A stretch of DNA of 64,000 nucleotides from contig JAJKFJ010021923.1 of NCBI GenBank assembly GCA_027382625.1, forward strand, positions 62,001 to 126,000, read 5' to 3'. Shown in pieces: positions 36,342 through 48,150 of the stretch. A model generated the notes under the pieces. The model had not been told where the DNA came from. It saw only the letters and a list, made by a program, of their open reading frames with translations, and did not search any database. Numbering within the stretch: position 1 is the stretch's first letter; each line of letters starts with the position of its first letter. The DNA comes from Tetmemena sp. SeJ-2015. Lineage: Eukaryota > Ciliophora > Spirotrichea > Sporadotrichida > Oxytrichidae. A program made the translations under genes and the position numbers.

Positions 36342-36690
36342 TTAAGACATTAGAAATAGATATTTGAGGGAATTGGTGGATGTTTCTGGAATGATTGATT
36401 TTTGTAGAAATTTGTTTACTTTTGTAATATAAAGTAAATATGTCTCAATAAGATAATCCAAGTGTCGGTAAGAGTGAGTAGCAAACTTAAAATAAAGGTT
36501 TAAGCTCTCGCAATAGTCAACTTGATCAAAATTAATAGATTGACCGACCTTTATTAAGTGAGTTAAATGAGAATCCTCGTTTGGATCAGCCAAGTAGTTG
36601 ACAAATTTAAGAGTCCTATCAAGAAAATTTAGAGGACGAAAAGGGAGAATATAATTTAGAATTTAATAAAACTCCGTGAAGTATCAAAAT
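36342..36690 (-). CDS. Short unrecognised coding segment
   Basis: Open minus-strand frame of about 115 codons: FYQILNYILPFRPLNFLDRT, then NYLADPNEDSHLTHLIKVGQ and LIETYLLYITKVNKFLQKSI, ending at TGA near 36342. No ATG near its upstream end, so it may be an internal MDS of a gene or chance. Rich in aromatic/aliphatic residues; no family recognised. Confidence 0.3.
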
Positions 36691-37069
36691 ATTAAAATGA
36701 AAAATAGTTCGCAAATAAATTCTCTGATTTTCCACCTGATTTATAACTTTTTTAAAAGTTTTCAATAACAAATTATTATGGATCTCTTCTAAATTCATTG
36801 CTTGTTTTATACAAGCAAAACTTTTTTTTTACTCTCTTCCATAACTTATTAAATCATCTATCGTCTTCTAATAAAAGTTTTGATTATTAAAAACAGTTTT
36901 GAGCTCCGCTCAGCAAAAAGGTTGAAATAATTTATTAAATATAATGCATGATTGGGTGTTAAAAATGATTAAAACTTGAGTTTATAATACAGCCTGTCAC
37001 TGAAATGGCTGAACCAGTATAAAATTTAATTTAAAACTTAGTTTTTAATTAATTCTCTGCTATAATAAG

Positions 37070-40000
37070 ATGGAGCTAAATAATCTGCTAGACTTTAGAG
37101 AGGCAGGAGCTTCAAAGTTCACACAGATTAGAAACAGCAGTTTCACTCAAACATAATAATTAACTAAACTTCTTAGAACCTAGTCTGGCTTCCTCCCTTT
37201 CAGGATCCTATGCAATTGGGATAGAATAGTCAGGATGGAAATGGGAATTTGAACTAGTAACAAATAGATTATCTACTAATGATGTAAAGTTAAATTCAAT
37301 ATTCTTATATTTAAATTGTAAAGTAAATTTATCAAATATATCCAATTTGCGCTAACTTTTTAATTTATTTCTTATAAAAGCTAGCTATTTGTTAATTGCA
37401 AATACGATATATATATATATATTGTTGTAATGCATAATTAGTACTAATTTCATTAGAGTTTGTTTTGAATTAGGTATAGTAGCTTGAAAATCTAAAGAGA
37501 AACCCTTCATAGAAAAATGAAGATTAAAAAGATAATAATCAGAATATTCATAATTAACAGAACAAAACAAGTAAAGTTCCAGTAAATGTTCACGAATAAT
37601 CTAATGATAGGCCTTCTAATCATGCTGTAAATTTAGCTGCTGGCCCTCTTCCAAATTTATTTTTCCCATAAAATAAATATGAGCGTATAGAATAATCTAG
37701 GAGGGTTAAATCAGGAATAATTACAGCAACTTGTAATGCTTTAGTAAATGCAATTTTAAAACTATCTTGCTTCAATGTCATTTATAATTCTCTCTAATTT
37801 TAAATATTAATCATAGTAGATGCGCTAACTTCCCTAAATTTTGGAATAATCATCTCCATAATAGCCTCATGATCACGATTAATTAAATTTAATAGAGATA
37901 CTTCTTTAAATTTAGGAGTGAGTACTTATAGACACGCAGTTGGGGAATTGTCTGATTTCGAGGATCAAGCTGGATATTTCTCTTACATCCCTTTGATTTA
38001 GAATCCTTCAATCGGTTAGTCCATCCCCTCTGAGCCATCACCTCTCAGTCAACCTCTGTTGTTCTAAGATATGATCTAGCAATAGTAGAGGAGGCAAAGA
38101 ATACCTCAGAGTTTTGGGCTTTCAGGGAGAGCTAACAGAGTGCAGTCTTTCTTCAGAACTCTTAATCAGCCAATTCAAAGATTCACTGACAGAGTTAAGC
38201 CATTCGTAGACTAGAATAAGAAGAGGATTAAAAACCTCAAAGTGCAAATATTAAATACATTATCATTTGATGTGTATCAAAGTTAAGCTCTACAAGCAAT
38301 TTTAAAGGGAACTCGATAGAGATCAACTAGCATCAGCTCAAGTAAACAGCAAAGGCACCATAGCAAGTGGAAGCAGTGGAGGCAGGGACACTGTAAATTA
38401 GATGAAGAACAACAAATTAAAGGGGATTAAGTCATATCAGAGTGATACAGAGTCAACTAGCAAATTGTTGCAAGGTCAGACTACTCAAGCTTTGTAAAGC
38501 AAGATCAAGAAGTCAGAAAAAGGAGTTGCAATCAACGACTCACTAGATGAAATGGAAATGATGGAGTTTCATAATAGCTAGCATAATGAGAAGGGATAGT
38601 CTGAAAAGCTTAGATTGAACAAACAGCAGAATTATGTTCTGGGATAGTAAGATAGTTAAAACCTAGGAGTTAAGAAAAATATCAACCAGTCTCAGAATAT
38701 ATTTGAAAGAAGTGTGATTGAGGGAGAAGATGGTGAGGATGAAATGTTTGCTTTTGATGATGAGTAAAATAACTCTCGGCTTCAACTCAAATCAGACTAT
38801 ATTTCTTAGCCTAAGGAAGGAAACATTTAACTTAAAAGGCTTGGACTATTCTCAAATTCATTTAAGCAATAATTCTATTCATCATTTAATTCACCTTTCT
38901 AATTGTTCAATATATGTAAACGATGAAGAATCACCTCGAGGATAGAAAGGATTAGACTCAACTTACTCATAGATTTCTCTATCAATGGATGGGAATGAGT
39001 AAGAAATAAAAGACTATACTAAGGAACTGGGAGATCTCAACATAAAGACAATAAAGTATAGAAGATTGAAAAAGAAGAGATGTAATCCTATTTTCCCAGA
39101 TTCAAATTTCAAGACTGGGTGGGATTTTATAGGACTATTTCTGATAATGTATGAGGCTATCATCATACCTTACCGAGTAGCTTTCAATATACCTTCATCC
39201 GGGATGTTTGCTACTTTCGAACTCGCTATTGATTTTTTCTTTTTAACTGATGTCTGTAAGTGCTTATTCTCTAATTACTGAGAATCTTATAATCTAATTT
39301 AGTCATTAACATGTATACTGGATACTATAAGAAAGGATTCTTGGTGATGAAGAGAAGGCATGTGATGTGGCGTTATCTCAAGACTTGGTTTATACTTGAC
39401 TTCCTATCCTCATTTCCGTATTCTTGGTTCATTGACATCGTCACTGAAGTCGATCTAGACTCACTTGAGCAGGAATAATTTTAAGAAATAAGTATAATCA
39501 TTTTTTAAATAATCAAAAGAAGAATGGGAAAACTTCAAAAAACGGACATTCACGCACCCATAAGGATCTTTAGTTCCTACAACTGCATAGCTTCTTAGAC
39601 TTCTGAAAATCATTAGATTCCTAAGAATCATTAGAATGATCAGACTTTTTAAATTAAGAAGATTAGTCTACAGAGTAAGATCACTTTAGTTTTCAACTAT
39701 ATATTTAGTTTGAGGAGTTCTTTTTCAATGATAAGTTATCTACTTTCATGGAAGTGTTGAAAGTATTTGTAGTACTCTTTTTCTTAGTTCACTGGACAGG
39801 CTGTATCTTCTTTTTCATAGGAGACATAGAGAGAAGTAAGATTATGGTGCTTAAAGTATTTCTGTTAGGAATGGAGATTCAGCCTAATTGGATTCAGCAG
39901 CTGAACTTTGACTAAATTGAGGAGCCGATAGATGAATATATTTTTATCTTTGAGATCTCTATGTTATAACTACATCTTGGGCTCTGACAACTATGACGAC

Positions 40001-43000
40001 AGTGGGCTATGGAGATGTTTACCCAGCTTCTCCCATAGAGATGATATTCACTACATTTTGTATGATCTTAGCCTGCGGTTTCTTCGCCTATCTAGTTGGT
40101 TCCATATTCGCCATTATTGACAGAACCACTTCCCTTATTGCTGATTTAAATAAGTAAAATAGATTTCAATCATTAAATTTCCAGTAAGCTTCATTAGGAT
40201 ACCTCAAACCCATTTAGAGACAAGATGATGTAGATAAATGACTTCATGATTCACAATCATATTCCGAGAGATTTCAGGACGAAGATAAAGATGTATCTCA
40301 CTTACCTCCTGGACAATAAGAAAGAATTCAAACTTGAAGAGGAAGACGTTTTGGATATGTTTACACAATGTATTTATTATAGTTGCAATTATAAGAATTG
40401 ACTTGATTGAACGAGAACTTGAGACTAGAGATGATAGTACACATTAACGGCAAGATGCTCCATTCGACACTATTCAAAAGCTTTGACATAGCATTCTTAA
40501 GTGAACTCTCTTTCATTCTGAAGAGAGAAACATTCACCATCGATGAAAATATATTTGTGGAAGGAGAAGCTGGAGATTCTCTGTTCTACCTCAACTCAGG
40601 AAACATCTCAATATTTCATAAGAAGACCTTTTCCTTCATTAACTTTTACTTAATATAGTGTAATGGAATTAATTTTATTAAGGATCTGGGTGACGGTGAA
40701 TTCATGGGCGAGTGCGCTTTCTTCTCATATGGAGTCAGAAAGGCATTTAAAATCATCATAAACAGCTATAATTTAAATTGCAGCCCATAGATATCTTTAT
40801 TAAATATAATTTTATTAAGTAAAACTGAATATAAGTGAGAATAGTCTAAAAAGAGAATATATATAATATTTCTGTATGAGTTTAATTTTCAAATTAAATT
40901 TAGCATCTGCGCGATCTAAGAACTTCACTCAAGTGATAGTTTTGAGGAGAAAAGATTTTCTGGACTAGGCAGATTCATTCCCAAGCTCTTTGAAATTGTT
41001 CGAAGAAATCTCACAAGAAATAATTGTGTGCTAATTTTATCAAATTAAATAAACCAGTTCAATGACTACAGAACTATAGGTTTGATTTGCTATATTTGCG
41101 AGGAGATGGGTCACATAGCTACTGATTGCAAAAGATTCGATGAAAGGAAAGGAAGTCTTAGGCAAAAGGCAAAGCAGCAACTCAGTTAGGAATTTGATAA
41201 AGGCTCTGTCTCTAAAATGAATCGAAGTGCAGATGAAATAATATATTCTTATCAATTAAAATAAAGATCAGTTTGTTCTCTTATTAAAAATTTAGTTCAA
41301 TTTTGATATAAAAGAGAAAATTTTTAAGTCTTTCCCTTTTGTATTTTATTCCGTCTTTCTTCTGTTTCATACTCATTTAGAGAAATTTAGAACGGAATCT
41401 TATCATCTTTAAGAGCTTTCTAAAAGCATAAAGATCAAGAATAAATTTTTAAAATCGCTTATTTTAAGCATCATTAACTTGTAAATAAATTTAAATTATT
41501 TTCAGCAATCTATAACAATTTATTCTACCATTGATGTTTAGAAACCTATAAGTGATTGTTTTATTCCTTATAAATCTAAATTTATATTGTCATGAAATAA
41601 AGGTATTTAAGAGTGTTTCCCATGCAAATAAATCAGCAGGCCATCGACTAATAGAAGCAAAGAAGATTGGATCTATAAGGTTTAAGGAGGACTACTTCGA
41701 TGAAGAGCTCAAAAGAAGCATTTACTATGGATCGGGAGGCTAAAAACAAGATTTCCAGGCTAACTAAGAAAATATGCACCCACAGAACTATCTGCCATTG
41801 CCAACAGCTTATAACAACCGCAGCTCATTCACTCTTACTGGGAGTGCGATGGAAGGAGCTGTATCTCTAAGTGGAAGAGGCCATCTTAGTGATTCTTCTT
41901 TCCTCAGAATTAGTTAGCATCTTGGCACTTCAGGTGATTCTCAGGATGAACAACGCTTCCAAACTCTATTTTTGTATTTTCTATTCCAAGATCCAAAGAA
42001 GTACAAAATGACAAAAGGAGAATAGGAGGATCAAGACTTCTTCTCCAGACTTTTAAGGGAAACTGAAAGTGAGAAGTATATCATAAAGGGAAAGTAGTTT
42101 TCTAGTAGAAAATCACACTAGCAAAGGAAAGATTACCACCATCATGCTGAAGATATTGAAGAGATCAAAGAATATTTTGGAGTTAATTTTTTGCTTGAAT
42201 GAATAGTCAGGAGAAGATGAGAGTTTTAGGAGTTCGGCTGTTTACTAGAAAAGAAAAGCTAAAAGAAAAACTTCTGAACTGCTTACTAGCAAGTAATTTA
42301 ATCGCAAAAGCTATAAGAGAAGAGATGATGATTCAAGCGCCAAGGAATCGCTATCAAGAATGGCAAGATCTTAGAGGAATGACGAAAGGAACCAACGCAA
42401 AAATGCTTATCTATAATTAAAAGAAGAGAGTAGCATATTTTTTGAATTATCTTGAAGAGGAAGATATGCCAAGTGCTTCAGGTACTTGGAATATGAGGAC
42501 CACTAATAACTTAGACTAGTTGGAATTTATAGCAAGTTTGAAAAATTCCTCGAGGATGAGTGTCGTGAATAAACAAGTCACTCCTCCTGACATTAAGCAT
42601 AGAAGAAAGAATCAATGTTATCATATAAGATATTTTGAAAGAGTGCGATGAACTTAGATGAACCTGAAAGGGAAAGTCTAAAGACAAGAAAAGCCAACTG
42701 ACTCACTAAACTTAGGAGGATAGAGTATTCTTAATAAGGAAACCTGAGAGTCATAGACGCAGAACGGGCAGAAACAATGATGGAGTAGCCTAATCAAGTG
42801 TAAGCTCTGAAAGACGAGCTTCGATTATAAGGGCTGGCACTTAGCTCGTATCTCGATAATCTTTAATAAAGAGGAGAAGAGTTGACAAGTTTGGAATTTC
42901 AGAGAAGTTCTTTGAGGGTATCAATATTGAGAACATGTTAATTTATTGTTTTTCATTTTCTTCAATTAAATTATAGAAAAAGCCTGGAGGAAACTTCAGA

Positions 43001-43503
43001 GACATGATGGCCAATTCTATCAAAGTTCAGAGAATACAAGACGCCCATAATTAGAAAGCTCTCATGAGATAGAGTCTGCAGCAAAATCTCAAAGATTAGA
43101 AAACTGCTTAGCTTAACTCTAAACCATAGCAAGCAGTAATGAAGAGCATGATTGGAAATGAGAGAAAGGACAAGAATAGCAGAATGACGTTGAGACTTCC
43201 TCAGGATGCAGATGAGGATGCCAGAAGTTTAAGTAGACAGTCAAATGTATTTACCAGAAGTTCAGTCAAAGGAGCAGCTTTTGCAAATAAGTTTAAGTAA
43301 TATATCTTCATTAACTTAATAATGGCGAAGATGATGGAGTAGTCATGCAATCAATTGACGATTTAGTAAATAAGATTAAATATGGAGGAGATATAGAGTC
43401 AGAGATGACTGAGTAAAGAGCCCACAAAAGGGAAAGAGCAAACATTTTTTAAAGAATGCAAGAAAGGTCTAACTCATCTCAAGCTCGTGGCAAGAGACAA
43501 TGA
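37070..43503 (+). CDS. Cyclic-nucleotide-binding K+ channel with zinc knuckle
   Basis: Six-transmembrane voltage-gated-like potassium channel of the EAG/CNG superfamily in a plasma or ciliary membrane. ATG 37070 gives MELNNLLDFREAGASKFTQI. A Gln-rich cytosolic N-terminus (37.1-39.0 kb) precedes S1 (TGWDFIGLFLIMYEAIIIPY), S2, S3 with WFILDFLSSFPYSWFID, S4-like IIRFLRIIRMIRLFKLRRL, and S5 LFFLVHWTGCIFFFIG. The selectivity filter TMTTVGYGD is at about 39990-40016, with S6 ILACGFFAYLVGSIFAIIDR. Next come the C-linker IPRDFRTKIKMYLTYLLDNK and a cyclic-nucleotide-binding domain (FVEGEAGDSLFYLNSGNISI; DLGDGEFMGECAFFSYGVRK, about 40550-40740). A CCHC knuckle CYICEEMGHIATDC lies at 41088-41129. The long basic tail ends QARGKRQ then TGA 43501-43503. 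Introns and several IESs interrupt it; not every join was resolved. Confidence 0.92.
38283..38301. other. IES candidate, 19 bp, pointer TTAA
   Basis: TTAA at 38283-38286 and 38302-38305. Removing 19 bp joins LNTLSFDVYQSQ to RELDRDQLASAQVNSKGTI in the frame used downstream for more than 500 bp. Confidence 0.55.
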
Positions 43504-43789
43504 AAAACTACAAAGTTAAGATTTACGAGTTAATTTTTTACAATTTAAACCTAGTTTAATGGATTATATATGTATTATCTAAAATTATGAAAATATCAGG
43601 CGATCAAATAAAAATTATAAATTATAAAAGATATCTCCTCTTAGAAATTAAAGTGAACTCTTTGTTTTAAAAGTTACAATACTTAATAAACATATATTTT
43701 TTGAGTCTTAAAATTTCCATTTTATTGTATTCGCTATATTGGGAAGATCCATCCTCTTATCAATATAAATTAAAGAAAAGCATGTGGAT

Positions 43790-44677
43790 GAATAATCTCT
43801 TACTCTTAGCATTCTTGAATGATAAGCATATGATCATCCATAGTAGCTGCAGCTTGTTACCCTGCGGATGCTAAAGGCATTTTTGCAAGGAGCCTCTTTC
43901 CCACTTAGACTTCAGGAATTCCGAAATATTTTCCAAAATCGAATTTCTGCTCTTTCTCCCTCAAATATATTTAATTTTATAATACAATTTCCCACTATTT
44001 AGCTTTATCAAGCACTTTATCTATCTGTGTTTCTACTTGAGTTATCTCCTCTTTGTAAGCTCTCTTTATTACCTCCACTATTTTATTTAGAGATACAAAG
44101 TGAGATCTATAAATTTTAGTGTAAGTTGGGTTTTTAAGAATCAAAGAGGTAATCATGTTAGTGAGAAGCACTTCAATGATTTCTCCCGCTTAGAAGTCAA
44201 GTTAGTAAAACAAAACCATAGTCTGTTTGAAAAGTGAAACTACTTCCTTAACCTGCTTTATTATTATATCTAGAAGCTTGTGTCAAAAATTAAATGATGA
44301 CTATATATGCTTTTAATTTTGTGATAGTTGGATCTTTTGTAGTCCCTAAACTCATCGATGTTATAGTAATGGACTGACTGCTCTATTTTAGCAGTCTTCT
44401 CGTTAATAAACGTCTGAATCCATTCTCTGTATTTATCAAGCAGTTTTCTCTTCTCCAAATTAAGAGTAGAGCACCATGAACCTTTTATAAATATAATTCA
44501 CTTTTTAAAATGCAATAAATTAGGGTGTTAAGTAGTTTGCTCATCCTTCATGGCAGATTCTTTCTTTACTTGAACATAAATGTTCTTATCATCACCCACA
44601 AGCTGCTTGTGCACTAAAATGCCAAATTATTTACTAAAATGTGATATGTTCGAGTGTTTACCTTGCTTACCTCCCAT
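43790..44677 (-). CDS. Hypothetical alpha-helical protein
   Basis: Start ATG complementary to 44675-44677; the first exon MGGKQ is spliced over a GTAAAC...TTTTAG intron to VHKQLVGDDKNIYVQVKKES. Later segments read EKRKLLDKYREWIQTFINEK then FRDYKRSNYHKIKSIYSHHL (44450-44290), LFYQLDFQAGEIIEVLLTNM then SLNKIVEVIKRAYKEEITQV (44210-44010) and FDFGKYFGIPEVQVGKRLLA (about 43950-43890). Mostly helical and soluble. No family recognised. The join between the first and second segments and the exact stop were not determined. Confidence 0.6.
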
Positions 44678-45029
44678 TATAAATTATAATAATCAATTTT
44701 AATAGCCAGCTCACTATTACTCATATCTACTTAAACATTTATTTATCAGCTCACTACCCAATCTATCTAAATCATATATTATAGCTACGCAAAGCTAAAT
44801 CATTTATCTTCAACTTATTTAAACGAAACTCTTTTCAGAACTAAGTCTCTCTAAGCATCTGAGACTTCAAATGGAAGGAAAAATATTTATTAAGCTTTGA
44901 ATTCTATTTCTAGAAATAATACACATTTCCATAATCTATTAAATACAATGAGTAGTTTAAATAATTCAACAGAGCTTATAATCAATCAGTGCTCAAACGT
45001 TATAAGTCTTATTTTTTTCATTTACAAAC
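44678..45029. other. Intergenic upstream region
   Basis: About 350 bp between the start of one minus-strand gene and the stop of the next. A plus-strand open frame beginning near 44897 overlaps the end of the NT-C2 gene and is its antisense shadow. Confidence 0.45.
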
Positions 45030-47723
45030 TCAATCATCCATGCCTTCTTTTTCTAATGAATAAAGTTCATTTGCTAGCTATGCTACTTGCTCCTTGCTCT
45101 TTATCAGCTATCTTTCAAGTTGCTCACTTTTCTTCATTGAATCTTGCTGTTCAAGTAAAGTTAACTAGTACTGCTGTAGCAACCTCTCATACAAGTTCTT
45201 GTAACCTTCTTACTCAGAAGGGGGATTAAGTAGATTTGCGATTGAAGAGCTAGAAAATGCTTTGCCCTTTAGTACAGGCAACTCTTTTCTAGATTAGTTA
45301 TGTGAGCTATCGATACAACTTTCGAATGTCAGCTTTTATTTCACTGACTCGAGTGGAGATGACTGAGAGACCTAAGACTCTTTGGTTGATATTTAAATGG
45401 TTTAAGAGTTGTTATCTTCTAAGTCTGGCTGAGTGATGCTTTCTAATGTATTAAGAGTCAGTGAGGCTTGCAACTACTAGTTTTACTATTGAAGAGACGC
45501 CACCAACTTTTATTGAGCAGTCAGTTCCCTCTTTTGCTCTTGGATCTTGTTTTCATATGACTCTGAAATAAGCAGTCTCTCTTGCTCAAATTAGTTGAGC
45601 TCGGATTGCAAACGTTTCATGCGCTCCTCCATTGTAATACATTTCTACTTGTATGACTCTGCTTCGTCACATTTTATCTCATACTCTTTTGTCCTCTCCT
45701 CTTTCTATAACTAGCCATAAGTAAATAAATTATCTAGCAACTAAAAAGAAAGTCTTGTATCAGAACTTCAACTTACTACTTCTAGTTAAACTATTCTTTG
45801 CTTTTACTCTTGGTTCTCACTCTTGAGTGTTCTGTTTTCATACTCGAGTTTCTTAATCTTTTCTTCAAGCTTTTTTACTGCTTGAGACTATTGATGAAGT
45901 TTTGCTCTCAGATCTTCCTCGTTACCATTATATGTGCTACTCTATGAGGGTGTTTAATTATTTACTTCTCGACTACTAAGAGGAGTTGTCTACTGTTTCA
46001 ACTGACTTGAGTTAATATAACTGTTAGACTAAGTCTTTGAAATTACAGGAGTGGAATTTCTGCTTAAATCTTGGCTCTGTGTAGAATTCTGATATTGTTG
46101 GATAGGATTGTTTGAGTCAAGTTGACTGCTGCTTTAATCTTACTAAGAAATGTCTTAAGTTTTAGCTTTTTCTTATGATGAAGTTAAATTTGAATTTATA
46201 GTTGAGGGTAAGTAAGTTCGAGCTGAATTTAAAGGTTGGAACCTGTTTTTAGCTGGTGATTGATTAGAATAGCTAACGCTTTTCTCAATTATAGAGGTGC
46301 GCTGTGATTTCAACAAGCCCTCATAATACTTGCTATTTTGAGTAAATGAATTCGATGTAGAGGAAGTTCCAAGGTTTGAGGAATTGTTTCTTCCACTCAA
46401 GATTGGCATGCTTGTCAATGATTCTCTAAGTATTGAGCTACTCAATTTTTAAGTGCTGTTTAAGTTCAATTTAAGCTCGTTTGGTTCCTCTTGCTAAACT
46501 TTCACTGATTTTTATTAATCTATAACTTCTCTCTAAGTATCAGATTCTCTCTAAGAGTCTTCATTATCCATTAAATTGCTCCTGAAAGAATCCAAACTCA
46601 TCAATATATCTCCCTATTTATCTCTTTGGCTCATTCCTCCTGAGTACTATGGATCACATTCGCTCTCTCCATCCATCACTTAGCTCATGCTACTTTCAGT
46701 CTCTTCTATTATCTGCTCTCTGATTGAATTGAACTATTCCTTAGCTCTAACTTCAAAGCTGATAGATGCATTTTTGTCAAAGCATTTCTAGAACTAAACT
46801 TTTTAAGCTACTTTGGTAGCCCCAGGAGTTCAAAAAATTATTTAAATAGGCGTAAGTTATGAATTGGCTTAAGTCTATGCTACAAATTCCAATTGCCTTC
46901 TCTTTTGAGTTGTGAACAGCTATCAATCTCAGCTGAATCTGCTTTTGCTGATAAGTATGATATCCTGAGTTTATACCTTGATATTATCCATTTTCGGTTC
47001 CTAATGTGATATCATAAATATTATTGATGATAATAAATTAAAAGTGCTTCTATTTAGGCAAGTAACTATTGAGAGCTTCTCATTAAAAGTTGCAAATTTA
47101 TTGGTAGAATCCACCTTTAAAAAAACTAAAAATATATATCGTTTATAACCTTCAGCTTTTTCTTCGTATTTAAAGAGTTTGTACCTTTGAGGAGCTAAAC
47201 AAAGACGTAAATAGGCGATGGAACAGTTATCTCTATTTTGTTTATGTAGATATCAAACTGAAACTTAGACTGGTTAATACTCTAAGCAGTCGACATCACA
47301 GAACTGTTATCATTAAAGAAATTAAAAACTTAACCTGTCAAGCTGATTTTAGTAACTAGATTCTTGATTATTTTCAAAATTAATTGCAGATTTGACCTAT
47401 CTCTGAGATTAACTACCGTTTTACAGCATTGATGAAGTAAGAGGAAACTTCCTGCCACTCTTTGAGGCGCTTTATTCTTGAGATTCTTGTTCTTAATTGA
47501 TGGATTTGTTGCTGTGAGCTCCATCATTTAAGTTTTGATTTTAAGATTATTGATTGCCTAGGTACGAGTGGGGTCTACCAGCCATTAGTGAAAAGTTCAT
47601 TTAGTTAGCAGTGGATGGTCGCTTAGTTATGCTATTCTAGTTCTGGGAAGTGGAATTAGATGAGGAATAAACTGAGGTGGAGAGGGAGGGGCCACTGTTG
47701 CCTTAAGAAGAACCAGGTCTCAT
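45030..47723 (-). CDS. NT-C2 domain and coiled-coil protein
   Basis: Start ATG complementary to 47721-47723 (MRPGSSQGNSGPSLSTSVYS), then a disordered Ser/Gln-rich leader (RQVKSAINFENNQESSYQNQ). A beta-rich domain follows (47.3-46.7 kb): SKFQFDIYINKIEITVPSPI, VDSTNKFATFNEKLSIVTCL, IQLRLIAVHNSKEKAIGICS, CFDKNASISFEVRAKEQFNS. This order resembles the N-terminal C2 domain of EEIG1/EHBP1 (NT-C2), usually membrane-linked. A Ser-rich linker (SLTSMPILSGRNNSSNLGTS) and a long coiled coil (QEGYKNLYERLLQQYQLTLL; IKSKEQVAQLANELYSLEKE) end at TGA complementary to 45030-45032. At least two introns. The domain call is from pattern memory and is moderately sure. Confidence 0.65.
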
Positions 47724-48150
47724 TAAATGAAGAGATAATTTTGAATTTTCTTATAATAAATCGATTACTTAAAATAATTAATATTCAAACGGTTTTAATT
47801 TTGTCAAACACTCACACAGTCCTTTAAAGTTATAACAGTTAAATGATGTCTACTTTATTGCGATATAAATATTAGAAAATTTAAGCAGAATTTAAATTAA
47901 CCATTATTTTTACGTTTTAGTAAGGAACAAAAATTTAAGAATTTATTTAAAAATAGCCGATTGATTTGTGAATTTTTAATTTTAACTGAGACTATTTTAC
48001 AGATTCTCTTATTTTTAAATCTCCTCTTTAAATTTAAGATTTTAAAATAATTAAACTTATTTAATCAATTTTTCTGCAACTCTGAAGTCCAAAACTAAAA
48101 TAAACAAATAGGTTTCTATATATTTGTAGAAAACTTTCCTTTTTTTGTCA
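47724..48150. other. Intergenic between divergent genes
   Basis: Very AT-rich 430 bp between the NT-C2 gene (-) and the RING/kelch gene (+); presumably both promoters, no motif recognised. Confidence 0.45.

Noticed and set aside
37380..37440. ATATATATAT microsatellite
   Set aside because: Short simple repeat in an AT-rich interruption of the channel gene, with no further significance.
44897..45229. Plus-strand 110-codon frame with a hydrophobic middle
   Set aside because: It overlaps in antisense the coiled-coil C-terminus of the NT-C2 gene, which has a clear heptad pattern and a TGA stop.
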